Source: Caproicibacterium amylolyticum
GTDB lineage: Bacteria; Bacillota; Clostridia; Oscillospirales; Acutalibacteraceae
DNA: 64,000 nucleotides
NCBI RefSeq assembly: GCF_014467055.1
Contig: NZ_CP060696.1
Coordinates: forward strand, 2,604,001 to 2,668,000
Direction of reading: 5' to 3'
Numbering within the stretch: position 1 is the stretch's first letter; each line of letters opens with the position of its first letter. This document shows, one piece after another, positions 23,212-31,641 of the stretch. The notes beneath the pieces are model-generated. The model had not been told where the DNA came from. It saw only the letters and a list, made by a program, of their open reading frames with translations, and did no database searches. The position numbers and the translations under genes are program-made.

Positions 23212-23832
23212 TTACTCCCCATACTCTTCCGGCTGGAATTCTTCTGTATCTTCCATTGAGTTTTTTAAAATCTGATTTTCGTAAACACGGTGTGCGTAGC
23301 GCAGGAACAGCACCACGGCAATGTTCAGCACACCGTCCGCAATTAGGACCACATAAGTAAAGGTCAGCCTGTCCTGATCTTTTCCAAAAGGATTCGCCAG
23401 CGCAGTCATGGCAAGCACGATGCTGATTCCCGCGGCCACCAGCACTGCCCACCACTTTTTCTCCTGCAGGCGCAGAAGGTCAGTGGAATACTGCAGCTTA
23501 ACCAAACTGTCCCCCAGCACCAGCAGCGCGAGAATTTGACTGAACGCAAATGCAACTTCTCCGGTGCGCATCAATGCAAAAACGCCCAACAAAATACACG
23601 CCGCTCCGCCCGCAAACTCAAAATGCCCGGGAGTCAGGTAGCGCTTGCGCAGAAAGTAGGCAAAAATCAGTACAATCCCGACAATAATCAGCAGTATACC
23701 CATCGCTTGGCAAAGCGCCGGCAGAGAAACCTGCGGAAACAGCAGCAGCAGCACACCGCCCGCAATATATGCAACGGAAATGCAGACCAGCATAATCCAT
23801 GTGCTTTCAAATGTTTTTTCTTTCTGTTCCAT
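23212..23832 (-). CDS. HdeD/DUF308 family membrane protein
   Basis: A 206-residue protein with six hydrophobic segments in three hairpins, typical of the DUF308/HdeD family (acid-resistance-associated in Enterobacteria, unknown in Firmicutes). GGVLLLLFPQVSLPALCQAMGILLIIVGIVLI fits the repeated unit. The C-terminus is acidic and cytosolic. The start at 23832 has AAAAGGAG seven bases upstream; 23862 is a possible longer form. It is convergent with the HxlR gene, with 9 bases between stops and no terminator. Confidence 0.78.
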   Translation of the reverse strand: MEQKEKTFESTWIMLVCISVAYIAGGVLLLLFPQVSLPALCQAMGILLIIVGIVLIFAYFLRKRYLTPGHFEFAGGAACILLGVFALMRTGEVAFAFSQILALLVLGDSLVKLQYSTDLLRLQEKKWWAVLVAAGISIVLAMTALANPFGKDQDRLTFTYVVLIADGVLNIAVVLFLRYAHRVYENQILKNSMEDTEEFQPEEYGE

Positions 23833-23973
23833 ATCTTTCTCCTTTTGCACCGCTGTGGCCATCTCTGCCAGTGCCCCTTGTCCATTGTTTCTTTATTATA
23901 TAGCTTTGGCAGAAAAATTGGTAGTTACGATTAAAATTTTGAGAAAAGTTTTTTCTACCTATTCATAAAAATA

Positions 23974-24002
23974 CAAAAAGAGCCTGTGAAAACACAGGCT
24001 CT
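23974..24002 (-). terminator. Terminator of the low-GC gene pair
   Basis: AGAGCCTGTG (24002-23993) pairs perfectly with CACAGGCTCT (23988-23979) around AAAA/TTTT, followed on the minus strand by TTTTTGTATTTTT. Confidence 0.85.
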
Positions 24003-24053
24003 GAAAAATGGAAATGTAAAAATGAATTTATAGCAACGGGAGCGTTGGTTTGA

Positions 24054-24470
24054 TTAATGCCGACCGCATACCAGCGTAAGCGTCCATATCGCGGAAACAG
24101 CACCGCACACAAAACCCGCACCCAGAAAATAATGTGCCTTTCGTTTTTGTTCCTTCACACGGTGTGCATACCAAAAAAGCGGGATTTGCAGGATGACTGC
24201 TGCCAATTGTATTCCGCCGTTCCAAATTAAACTTGCACTCCAGTTTGGTGCTACCGATGAACCGGGCGTATCCGTTAGTCCAGGACCAATCCCGAACAGT
24301 CCAACCAAAAGGGAATAGATACAAGGCAAAACAGCAAATAAACTGAGAAGCACACCAACTACCCAAAACACTTTTCTGTCTTTCGCAAAATAAACTGCAA
24401 ACAGTGTAGGTTCCGCAAAGGCGGCAATGCATGGGAAAAGAAACAGCAAGAATATAAATAAAGAGTACAA
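24054..24470 (-). CDS. Four-helix membrane protein, TTG start
   Basis: I do not recognise this 138-residue protein. Hydrophobic segments are at about 3-27, 33-55, 85-102 and 113-133, with short loops and a basic stretch (HRVKEQKRKAH) facing the cytosol. The start is a TTG at 24470 with AGAAGGTG at a good distance; no ATG is suitable. A different frame over the same bases (24028-24489) lacks membrane logic. It follows the exported-protein gene by 33 bases and ends at a terminator, so the two form an operon. A protective or transport role toward the exported protein is possible but unproven. Confidence 0.6.
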   Translation of the reverse strand: MYSLFIFLLFLFPCIAAFAEPTLFAVYFAKDRKVFWVVGVLLSLFAVLPCIYSLLVGLFGIGPGLTDTPGSSVAPNWSASLIWNGGIQLAAVILQIPLFWYAHRVKEQKRKAHYFLGAGFVCGAVSAIWTLTLVCGRH

Positions 24471-24503
24471 ACAAGCACCTTCTTTTCAAGTGAAAATGTC
24501 AAA

Positions 24504-25370
24504 TTAACCTACAAACGAAGTGCCGATTTTTATTTGTACCCGGTACGGTACAATCACTCCGCCCTGTTGTGCATATGCCGCTATGTTATTCATGATAGTA
24601 GCCGCACCTTCAGAACCCCATGAAGGGTCAAAATCGTATGTATCAGAAAAAGTTATAAATAAGTTCCAATTACCCACACTGTTTTTACTGCCCGACTCTA
24701 CAAAATTAACTTGGTTCAACGCTAAATGCAAATCTTCGGTACTATTCAATATGGTGGATTGATTTCCTGAAGAATACTTTGAAAAGTGCATTCTTTTTAC
24801 ATAATTTACATAATTTACATAATTTGTTACCAAGTTTCTGCATTCCCTTGAGCCCTTAACCTCTCCAGCAAATGCAGTGCTTGGCGCATAATATAAATTG
24901 GATGGATTGTCCTGTAAAGAATGCTGTAAAAATGCAACTGCCATGGGATCCCTTGATTTAAGTTGATCAGCCAAATTCCAAATTGCAGACCTTGCTGCCG
25001 AAATTGCCACATTTGCTTTCGCTTCAGCAGTATTGGGAATAACACCTTTATCAACTTCATGCTGTGCAAAATTGTTAATTTGTACTTTAATCGTATCGGG
25101 GGCTACGTTTTCATTCAATTGTGCATCTAAATCTGGCAGACCTTGTTCAACACAATATTCCTCATACTTCTTTCCTAATTGAGAGAATGTCATATGTGTT
25201 GTTTTATCAATAAAATTTTCAGTTAAAGAACTGTCATCTGTCACTTGATTGTAAATAACACCATCTGTGATTATCTGATTACTCATTGCCGCACTTGCAG
25301 GTGCAGCCATACTGGTAACAATTAAGAATGCAGCAATTACAGCTGCTACATGAATGTTACATTTTTTCAT
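24504..25370 (-). CDS. Exported protein of unknown function, low GC
   Basis: The 288-residue product has a clear signal peptide (MKKCNIHVAAVIAAFLIVTSMAAPASA-AM). The mature part is polar, mostly alpha in the first half (TFSQLGKKYEEYCVEQGLPDLDAQ, AEAKANVAISAARSAIWNLADQL), and ends in a beta-like segment around FITFSDTYDFDPSW. A small tandem repeat N-Y-V (DNA period 9 at 24799-24823) is visible. GC is clearly lower than in neighbours, suggesting transfer. AGGAAATG precedes the ATG at 25370. I do not recognise the family. The membrane-protein gene follows in the same operon. Confidence 0.7.
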   Translation of the reverse strand: MKKCNIHVAAVIAAFLIVTSMAAPASAAMSNQIITDGVIYNQVTDDSSLTENFIDKTTHMTFSQLGKKYEEYCVEQGLPDLDAQLNENVAPDTIKVQINNFAQHEVDKGVIPNTAEAKANVAISAARSAIWNLADQLKSRDPMAVAFLQHSLQDNPSNLYYAPSTAFAGEVKGSRECRNLVTNYVNYVNYVKRMHFSKYSSGNQSTILNSTEDLHLALNQVNFVESGSKNSVGNWNLFITFSDTYDFDPSWGSEGAATIMNNIAAYAQQGGVIVPYRVQIKIGTSFVG

Positions 25371-25533
25371 ATTAACATTTCCTATAGAATATAGAATAAT
25401 TTGTAATAATATTTTAGCATTTAATCCTTTATTTGTCAACTGCTTTTATTATTTTGATTATTGTGTAGAAGTGCCGAAAATTAGATGATTTAGCGTTTTG
25501 AAGTACAACTTCATCTGCTTTTTCCTTTGGCTT

Positions 25534-27381
25534 TTATTTCGCCGCATGCAGTGCGCGCGTAGCGTTGAGAATTGCAATGACAGACACGCCAACGTCGGCA
25601 AAAACTGCCGCCCACATATTCGCAAGGCCCAGCGCCGAAAGCACCAGAACCAGCAGCTTGACTGCAAGCGCAAACACAATGTTCTGGCGCACAATCCGCA
25701 GTGTTCTGCGGGAAATGCCCACCGCTGCCGCCAGCTTCGCGGGCTTGTCGTCCATTAGTACGATGTCCGCCGCTTCAATTGCCGCATCACTGCCCAGCGC
25801 GCCCATGGCAACACCAACATCCGCACGCGCCAGCACCGGTGCGTCATTGATACCGTCACCCATAAAAACCAGACTGCCGGTTTTTTCCTGCATCAGTTTT
25901 TCCACCGCATCCACCTTGTCGCCGGGCAGCAGCTCCGCATGAACCTCATCCACACCGAGCTGCTTTGCCACCGCCTGCGCAACCGCGCGGCTGTCGCCGG
26001 TCAGCATAACGGTACGCTTGACGCCCTCTGCTTTCAGGTGTGCAATGGCTTCCTTTGCATCCGGCTTTACCTCATCGGAAATCAGCAGGCAGCCGAGATA
26101 AACCCCATCCGCCGCAACGTGCACGACTGTACCGGGCAGCGTCACTTCTTCATACGGAATTCCTGCCTGTTTCATCAATTTTCCGTTGCCCGCAAGCACC
26201 GTACGACCATCCACAACCGCCTTTACACCGTGGCCCGCAATTTCCTCCACATTCGTGACACGGGCCGGTGCAAGTTCCCCGCCGTACGCCGCGCGCAAAG
26301 ACTGTGAAATCGGGTGGTTGCTGCTGCTTTCCGCAAGAGCGGCGGTTTCCAGCAGCTGTTCCTTGCTTACACTGCCCTGCGGCGCCATCTGCGTTACACG
26401 GAATGTTCCTTTTGTCAGCGTGCCGGTTTTATCAAACACAACCACTTCTGTATCCGCCAGCGTTTCCATGTAGTTGCCGCCCTTGATTAAAATGCCGCTG
26501 CGGGAGGCGCCACCGATTCCGCCGAAGAAGCTAAGCGGCACCGAAATGACCAGCGCGCAGGGGCAGGAAACGACCAGAAAATTTAATGCACGCATAAGCC
26601 AGTTCTGAAAAGACTCATGCAGCATCAGCGGCGGCAGAACCGCCAGCGCCACAGCCGCAAAAACAACGATTGGCGTGTACCACCGTGCAAACCTTGTAAT
26701 AAAGTTTTCCGCTTTTGCTTTTTTGCTGCTCGCATTTTCCACCAAATCCAGAATCTTTGCTACCGTAGATTCGCCGAATTCTTTTGTTACGGAAATGCGC
26801 AACACGCCGCTCTGGTTGATACATCCGCTCATAGCTTGTGCGCCCGCGGAAATTTCACGCGGAACGCTTTCGCCGGTCAGTGCGGAGGTGTCCACCATGC
26901 TGTGTCCCTCCAGCACCGTACCGTCCAACGGGATGCGCTCGCCGGGCTTTACCACAATCACGCTGCCAACCGGAACCTCCTCCGGATCAACGACAGCCAC
27001 AGAACCGTCCGCATCTTCCAGATTTGCGCTGTCCGGACGAATATCCATCAGTTTGCTGATGCTTTTGCGGGAACGCCCAACGGCGTAGCTTTGGAACAGC
27101 TCCCCCACCTGATAAAACAACATGACAGCGACTGCTTCCGGGTACTCCCCAACTGCCAGCGCGCCAATCGTTGCAATACACATCAGAAAGTTTTCATCAA
27201 ACACCTGCCCGTGTGCAATATTGCGCACAGCCTTCCACAGCACATCATACCCCACCAGCAGGTACGGCACCAGAAACAATACAAATTTCAGCACACCCGC
27301 CACGGGCAGCAGCACACACACAACCAGCAGCCCCGCTGCCAGCAGAATACGGAAAAGCGTTCGTTTTTGTTTTGCAGTCAT
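25534..27381 (-). CDS. Heavy-metal P1B-type ATPase (ZntA/CadA, Zn/Cd/Pb exporter)
   Basis: A 615-residue P-type ATPase without an N-terminal HMA domain. The phosphatase loop TGES is near 169, the metal site is C273-P-C in SCPCALVIS, and the phosphorylated Asp is D317 in DKTGTLT. The SSNHPIS block and GDGINDAPVLARADVGVAMG follow. The last helix, ADVGVSVIAILNATRAL, carries the Asp that marks zinc/cadmium (1B-2) pumps. It would export Zn2+, Cd2+ or Pb2+ through the membrane. GAGGAAAAA lies before the ATG. It is the third gene of an operon with the regulator at 28033 and the small HMA protein at 27437, which probably supplies the missing metal-binding domain. Confidence 0.93.
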   Translation of the reverse strand: MTAKQKRTLFRILLAAGLLVVCVLLPVAGVLKFVLFLVPYLLVGYDVLWKAVRNIAHGQVFDENFLMCIATIGALAVGEYPEAVAVMLFYQVGELFQSYAVGRSRKSISKLMDIRPDSANLEDADGSVAVVDPEEVPVGSVIVVKPGERIPLDGTVLEGHSMVDTSALTGESVPREISAGAQAMSGCINQSGVLRISVTKEFGESTVAKILDLVENASSKKAKAENFITRFARWYTPIVVFAAVALAVLPPLMLHESFQNWLMRALNFLVVSCPCALVISVPLSFFGGIGGASRSGILIKGGNYMETLADTEVVVFDKTGTLTKGTFRVTQMAPQGSVSKEQLLETAALAESSSNHPISQSLRAAYGGELAPARVTNVEEIAGHGVKAVVDGRTVLAGNGKLMKQAGIPYEEVTLPGTVVHVAADGVYLGCLLISDEVKPDAKEAIAHLKAEGVKRTVMLTGDSRAVAQAVAKQLGVDEVHAELLPGDKVDAVEKLMQEKTGSLVFMGDGINDAPVLARADVGVAMGALGSDAAIEAADIVLMDDKPAKLAAAVGISRRTLRIVRQNIVFALAVKLLVLVLSALGLANMWAAVFADVGVSVIAILNATRALHAAK

Positions 27382-27436
27382 GATTTTTCCTCATTTCTCA
27401 GTCGCAGATTTTGAAAAGTCGGAAACCGGGTAAGTT

Positions 27437-27658
27437 TTACTTCACGACAATCGTGCAGTCCGGTTCAATTTTTTTGCAGACCTTTGCAGCCTGCTTTACA
27501 ATCTCGTCGAAGCGGTCATCCGCCGCGTCCAACGTCATTTTCTGGGAAAGGAAGCTGACTGTGGCGCTGTTTACGCCGTCGATTTTGTTAATGGCTTCTT
27601 CCATTTTCGCCGCACAGTTTGCGCAGTCCAGATCCTGTAATTGAAAACGTTTTTTCAT
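27437..27658 (-). CDS. Small heavy-metal-associated (HMA) domain protein
   Basis: 73 residues forming one HMA ferredoxin-like fold with the C-x-x-C motif in LDCANCAAKMEEAI. The sequence (INKIDGVNSATVSFLSQKMTLDA) matches the free HMA domain normally fused to the N-terminus of ZntA/CadA pumps. The pump 55 bases downstream lacks that domain, so this gene looks like its detached metal chaperone. AGGAGGCC precedes the ATG. Confidence 0.9.
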   Translation of the reverse strand: MKKRFQLQDLDCANCAAKMEEAINKIDGVNSATVSFLSQKMTLDAADDRFDEIVKQAAKVCKKIEPDCTIVVK

Positions 27659-28032
27659 GATGCTGGCCTCCTGTAAATTGTTTTGAGTTTTGGTTCTTTC
27701 ATTATTTTTCGTCGCTTGCGTACCCCGCGGGGCATTCTTAGAAAGCGACTGGGGGAGATTCCCCTAACAGGGGAAATGTCCGCGCAGCGGACAAAAGGTG
27801 GTTCCCGAGGTCTTTGCACTTTGCCCGCAGTTTGAAAAAATTGCATTCCATGCTGTTTCTGTCGGCGTAGCTTCGCCGCCGCAGGCAACGCCGCTGTGTA
27901 CTTATTTTTCGTACCAAGGGCTTTACGGGCAAGGTCGTGGGGCTTTGCCCCACACCCTACAGCCTTGTGAACAAGGCTGGCGAAAACATTACCGTAAGGG
28001 CGCAGCAGTGAAAAGCAGCTATTATTTTCTGT
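27659..28032. repeat. Intergenic region with several repeat-like hairpins
   Basis: This 374-bp gap inside the cadC-HMA-zntA operon has no gene. At 27709-27750 the palindrome of the dispersed family is present on the minus strand but split by a GCCCCGCGGGGTACG insert. 27745-27810 carries TCCCC/GGGGA and GTCCGC/GCGGAC hairpins of a common clostridial intergenic element type. 27931-27988 holds GTGGGGCTTTGCCCCAC followed by AGCCTTGTGAACAAGGCT, with the same layout as the other copies but a different palindrome. Confidence 0.7.
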
Positions 28033-28410
28033 TTACTTTGCCGCACCTAATTCCGTTAAGTGCTCCATCCCTGTTCCCAAAATTGTTCGCACATGGTCAT
28101 CTGCCAGCGAATAAAAAACAGTTTTGCCGTCCCTCCGGTATTTTACCAGTTGATTTTGCTTTAAAACACGCAGCTGGTGCGAAATTGCGGATTGATTCAT
28201 GTTGAGCAGCTGTGCAATGTCACACACACACATTTCACTTTCAAATAAAACGTACAGAATCTTAATGCGCGTGCTGTCCCCAAAAACTTTAAAAAGCTCC
28301 GCAAGGTCATACAGAACCTCTTCGTCCGGCACTTCCCTTTGCACTTTATCTACAATATCCTCATGTACACAAAGGCAGTCACAGCGTTCCATTCCATTTT
28401 TATCCGGCAT
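28033..28410 (-). CDS. ArsR/SmtB-family metal repressor, CadC-like
   Basis: A 125-residue winged-helix repressor. The N-terminal C10-D-C12-L-C14-V-H16 and C61-V-C63-D in helix alpha3 form the CadC-type metal site (two N-terminal Cys with the alpha3 ELCVCD cysteines). The recognition helix is LNMNQSAISHQLRVLKQNQLVKYRRDGKTVFYSLAD. Metal binding (Cd, Pb, Zn) would release it from the operator at 28429-28464 and induce the operon with the HMA protein and the pump. GGAAAGGGTG precedes the ATG. Confidence 0.93.
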   Translation of the reverse strand: MPDKNGMERCDCLCVHEDIVDKVQREVPDEEVLYDLAELFKVFGDSTRIKILYVLFESEMCVCDIAQLLNMNQSAISHQLRVLKQNQLVKYRRDGKTVFYSLADDHVRTILGTGMEHLTELGAAK

Positions 28411-28428
28411 AATACTTCACCCTTTCCT

Positions 28429-28464
28429 GAACGTATGAACATATGAATATCTGTTCATACGTTC
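28429..28464 (-). promoter_or_regulatory. Operator of the CadC-like repressor
   Basis: GAACGTATGAACA (28429-28441) and TGTTCATACGTTC (28452-28464) are perfect 13-bp inverted arms around a 10-bp centre that itself has TATGAA/TTCATA. It directly follows the -10 and covers the transcription start. Confidence 0.85.
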
Positions 28465-28493
28465 ATTATATACACATGTTATTCCGTTGTCAA
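28465..28493 (-). promoter_or_regulatory. Promoter of the cadC-HMA-zntA operon
   Basis: Full consensus TTGACA (28493-28488), 17-bp spacer, TATAAT (28470-28465) on the minus strand. Confidence 0.9.
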
Positions 28494-28504
28494 GCAGTTT
28501 GTGC

Positions 28505-28560
28505 TTGACTTTTTGCTTTCGTAAGCATATACTAACAATACGCCCCAGGGGTGGGGTGAT
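28505..28560 (+). promoter_or_regulatory. Promoter of copA with CsoR-like G-tract operator
   Basis: TTGACT (28505-28510), 17-bp spacer, TATACT (28528-28533). Just downstream, over the start site, lies ATACGCCCCAGGGGTGGGG (from 28538), with CCCC-A-GGGG symmetry like known CsoR operators. A csoR gene closes the operon. Confidence 0.7.
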
Positions 28561-28633
28561 TTGCGCATGGTTTTATAATATTCGCAAAGAATACTGACGA
28601 AACAACTGCTGCCGATTCCGTAAAGGAGGTTTT

Positions 28634-31204
28634 ATGAAACAAGAAAAATTTACAGTGACCGGCATGACCTGTGCGGCGTGCCAGTCGCATGTACAAAAAG
28701 CGGTCAGCACCCTGCAGGGCGTGCAGGACTGCAATGTAAATCTACTTTCCGGCACAATGACCGCACAGTTTGACGAAGCCGCGCTCTCTGACGGCGACAT
28801 CTGCGCTGCTGTAAAAAAAGCTGGCTATGGTGCGCAGCCGGTTGGAAAAAATCCTGCCGCCGCAGAAAAAACTGCGCGTCAGCGGGCTCAAGAAGAACTG
28901 CACAGCATGAAAAGCCGGCTGATTTTATCGCTTATCTTTTTTATTCCCCTTTTTTACATTTCTATGGGTCATATGATTGGACTGCCGCTGCCGTCGTTTC
29001 TTTCCGGTATGCAAAACGCCATCACCTACGGCATGGTACAGCTGCTTCTTCTGCTGCCGATTGCCTATGCAAACCGCAGCTACTTCATTAACGGCTACCG
29101 CTCCCTTTTTGGCCGCGCGCCGAACATGGACAGCCTGATTGCTATTGGTGCCACCGCCGCCGTGGCCTACGGTGTTTTTGCCATCTGCCGCATGGGCAAC
29201 GGCCTTGCCGCCGGCGATATGGCACTTGCAGAAAAGTACCATATGGATTTATACTTTGAATCAGCGGGAACGATTTTAACATTAATTACCGTCGGCAAAT
29301 ATCTGGAAAGCCGCTCCCGCGGGCAGACCACCGAAGCCGTGGAAAAATTAATGGACCTAAAGCCACAGACTGCCGTGGTTCTGCGAAACGGCACGGAACA
29401 GGAAGTTCCGATTGACAAAGTGCTGACCGGCGAACTGGTGGTTGTGCGCCCCGGCGCCAGTATTCCGGTGGACGGTGTGGTAACAGACGGCCTTTCCGCT
29501 GTGGACCAGAGCGCCATTACCGGCGAAAGCATTCCGGTGGAAAAGCAGGCAGGGGATGAAGTCATCACTGCCACCATCAACGGCACCGGCCGGCTGGTGT
29601 TCCGCGCCACTAAGGTCGGTGACGATACTACCCTTTCGCAAATTATACATCTGGTGGAGGACGCGGGCAGCAGCAAGGCACCGATTGCCCGTCTGGCGGA
29701 TAAAATCGCAGGGGTCTTTGTTCCCATTGTCATAGCGATTGCCGCAGTGACCGCTGTAATCTGGCTGCTGCTGGGCTATGCACCGGAGTTTGCACTTCGT
29801 GCGGGCATTGCCGTATTGGTCATTTCCTGCCCCTGCGCACTCGGCCTTGCCACGCCGGTCGCCATCATGGTCGGCACCGGAAAAGGCGCGCAGTTCGGCA
29901 TCCTCTACAAATCCGCTGAAGCGTTGGAAACTGCGCACACCATTGACACCGTGGTACTGGACAAAACCGGCACCCTGACGCAGGGCCGCCCCGCCGTTAC
30001 CGATGTGCTGGCGCAGGCACCATTTACCGAAGCAGAGCTTCTGCAAACCGCCGCCGCGCTGGAAAAGCCCAGCGAGCATCCTTTGGCGCAGGCTGTTTTA
30101 CAGTATGCCAAAGAACAGGGTGTTTCCATACAGGAAGCGGAGGAGTTTGAAGCCGTTCCCGGACGCGGCGTGCGTGCCAAACTCAGCGGTGAAGTCTTTA
30201 GTGCCGGCAATGCAGCATTCATGCATGAATGCGGTGCGGATATTTCCACACTGGAACAGCAGGCACAGGCGTTGGCAGAAGCGGGCAAAACACCGCTCTA
30301 CTTTGCCAAAGGCAGCCGCTCACTCGGCATGATTGCCGCGGCAGACCCGGTAAAGCCGACCAGCAAAGCCGCTGTGCGGGCGCTGCGGCACATGGGCCTT
30401 TCCGTGGTCATGCTCACCGGCGACAACCGCCGCACTGCGGAAGCAATCCGCACCGAGCTTGGCATTGACCGCGCCGTCGCGGAGGTGCTGCCACAGGACA
30501 AGGAACGCGAGGTGCGTTCCCTGCAGGAAGCAGGCCACAAAGTTGCCATGGTCGGCGACGGCATCAACGATGCGCCGGCGCTGACACGCTCCGATGTTGG
30601 ACTTGCCATCGGCGCAGGCACGGACATCGCCATTGCCAGCGCCGATATCGTGCTGATGAAAAGCGACCTGCTGGATGCTGTCACCGCAATCGAACTTTCC
30701 CGCGCAGTCATCCGCAATGTCAAAGAGAATCTTTTCTGGGCATTCTTCTACAACGTCTGCGGCATCCCGCTGGCGGCCGGTGTGTTCTACCCCCTGCTTG
30801 GCTGGCAGCTGAACCCCATGTTCGCGGCGGCGGCAATGAGTTTAAGCAGCGTATTTGTTGTGACCAATGCGCTTCGTCTGCGGCTTTTTAAGCCAAAGCA
30901 GACACAGCGCTTCCTGGCGGAAAAAACGCCGGCGGTTTCTATTCCCAGTACACAAAATAATTCAATTCATTCTAAAGGAGCTGTTCCCATGAAAAAAGTA
31001 ATTTTCATTGAAGGTATGATGTGTGAGCACTGCAAAGCGCACGTTACCGAAGCCCTGCAAAAAGTACCGGGTGTCACCGAAGCAAACGTCAGCTTGGAGC
31101 AGAAAAATGCTGCTGTTACCTGCGGCGCAGAGGTAACCGACGAAGCCCTGCAAAAAGCAGTCACCGAAGCGGGCTACCGGCCCGGCAAAGTTGAGGAAGC
31201 CTGA
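28634..31204 (+). CDS. copA: Copper-exporting P1B-ATPase fused to a C-terminal CopZ domain
   Basis: The 856-residue frame encodes a Cu+ export ATPase. An HMA domain occupies 1-68 (GMTCAAC, C13/C16), then membrane helices, TGES near 297, the metal site C399-P-C401 in SCPCALGLATP, D443 in DKTGTLT, a SEHP block, GDGINDAPAL and the final YNVCGIPLAAG and MSLSSVFVVTNALRL helices typical of CopA. The pump normally ends here (about residue 755). The frame continues through a Gln/Ser/Pro linker into a second HMA domain (786-856; GMMCEHC). That domain has its own AAAGGAG and ATG at 30989, so free CopZ may also be made. The stop overlaps the csoR start. Confidence 0.93.
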   Translation: MKQEKFTVTGMTCAACQSHVQKAVSTLQGVQDCNVNLLSGTMTAQFDEAALSDGDICAAVKKAGYGAQPVGKNPAAAEKTARQRAQEELHSMKSRLILSLIFFIPLFYISMGHMIGLPLPSFLSGMQNAITYGMVQLLLLLPIAYANRSYFINGYRSLFGRAPNMDSLIAIGATAAVAYGVFAICRMGNGLAAGDMALAEKYHMDLYFESAGTILTLITVGKYLESRSRGQTTEAVEKLMDLKPQTAVVLRNGTEQEVPIDKVLTGELVVVRPGASIPVDGVVTDGLSAVDQSAITGESIPVEKQAGDEVITATINGTGRLVFRATKVGDDTTLSQIIHLVEDAGSSKAPIARLADKIAGVFVPIVIAIAAVTAVIWLLLGYAPEFALRAGIAVLVISCPCALGLATPVAIMVGTGKGAQFGILYKSAEALETAHTIDTVVLDKTGTLTQGRPAVTDVLAQAPFTEAELLQTAAALEKPSEHPLAQAVLQYAKEQGVSIQEAEEFEAVPGRGVRAKLSGEVFSAGNAAFMHECGADISTLEQQAQALAEAGKTPLYFAKGSRSLGMIAAADPVKPTSKAAVRALRHMGLSVVMLTGDNRRTAEAIRTELGIDRAVAEVLPQDKEREVRSLQEAGHKVAMVGDGINDAPALTRSDVGLAIGAGTDIAIASADIVLMKSDLLDAVTAIELSRAVIRNVKENLFWAFFYNVCGIPLAAGVFYPLLGWQLNPMFAAAAMSLSSVFVVTNALRLRLFKPKQTQRFLAEKTPAVSIPSTQNNSIHSKGAVPMKKVIFIEGMMCEHCKAHVTEALQKVPGVTEANVSLEQKNAAVTCGAEVTDEALQKAVTEAGYRPGKVEEA
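30989..31204 (+). CDS. copZ: Internal start encoding a CopZ-like copper chaperone
   Basis: ATG 30989 is in frame with copA (codon 786) and preceded by TAAAGGAG nine bases upstream. Translation from it gives a 71-residue HMA protein (MKKVIFIEGMMCEHCKAHV), the size and form of a normal CopZ. In family terms CopZ delivers Cu+ to CopA. Whether the internal start is used is inference from the intact site; the arrangement suggests loss of a stop codon between once separate genes. Confidence 0.6.
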   Translation: MKKVIFIEGMMCEHCKAHVTEALQKVPGVTEANVSLEQKNAAVTCGAEVTDEALQKAVTEAGYRPGKVEEA

Positions 31205-31467
31205 TGAAGGCGGACAAGGCAACCGTACAGCGCCTGTTGAAAACCGCGATTGGGCAGCTGAACGGTGTAATGAAAATGGTGGACGATGATCGCTACTGCA
31301 TTGACATCAGCAACCAGCTGCAGGCGGCCACGGCGATTCTGCAGAAAGCGAACCGTGAAATTCTGCACGCGCATATGCGCTGCTGTGTAACGGAAGCGGT
31401 GGAAAGCGGCAATCCGGACGAAAAAATCGATGAACTGCTTGATTTGCTTGACCGGGCAGGGAAATAG
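31204..31467 (+). CDS. csoR: CsoR-family copper-sensing repressor
   Basis: An 87-residue DUF156 protein that represses copA until it binds Cu+. The ligands C32, H57 and C61 follow the C...H-x3-C pattern of CsoR. The helical core (IGQLNGVMKMVDDDRYCIDISNQLQAATAILQKANREIL) is typical. The ATG overlaps the copA stop (TGATG), implying translational coupling. The likely operator is at 28538-28560. Confidence 0.93.
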   Translation: MKADKATVQRLLKTAIGQLNGVMKMVDDDRYCIDISNQLQAATAILQKANREILHAHMRCCVTEAVESGNPDEKIDELLDLLDRAGK

Positions 31468-31480
31468 TGATCATTCACAA

Positions 31481-31530
31481 AAGGCACTCTGTAAAGGTTT
31501 CCAATTTTGTCTTTACAGAGTGCTTTTTTG
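31481..31530 (+). terminator. Terminator of the copA-csoR operon
   Basis: GCACTCTGTAAAG (31484-31496) pairs perfectly with CTTTACAGAGTGC (31511-31523), followed by TTTTTT. Confidence 0.95.
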
Positions 31531-31641
31531 CGAAAATTCCATTAGAAAGATATTGAGAATTTGAGTGCAGTGTGCGATTATTCTATATGTAAGTTTTTAT
31601 ACAGTGCAGCTTGTACATTGATTGACTTGAGGAGAAATAGA

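Noticed and set aside
24028..24489. 153-codon minus frame overlapping the four-helix protein
   Set aside because: It lacks membrane or domain features and is less consistent with the ribosome site than the TTG start in the other frame.
24799..24823. Short 9-bp tandem repeat as a regulatory element
   Set aside because: It is in frame inside the exported-protein gene (N-Y-V repeats) and best explained as coding.
24504..25370. Colicin M-like toxin
   Set aside because: A D-x-Y-D segment is present near the C-terminus, but the required following His-Arg pair is missing and the rest does not match.
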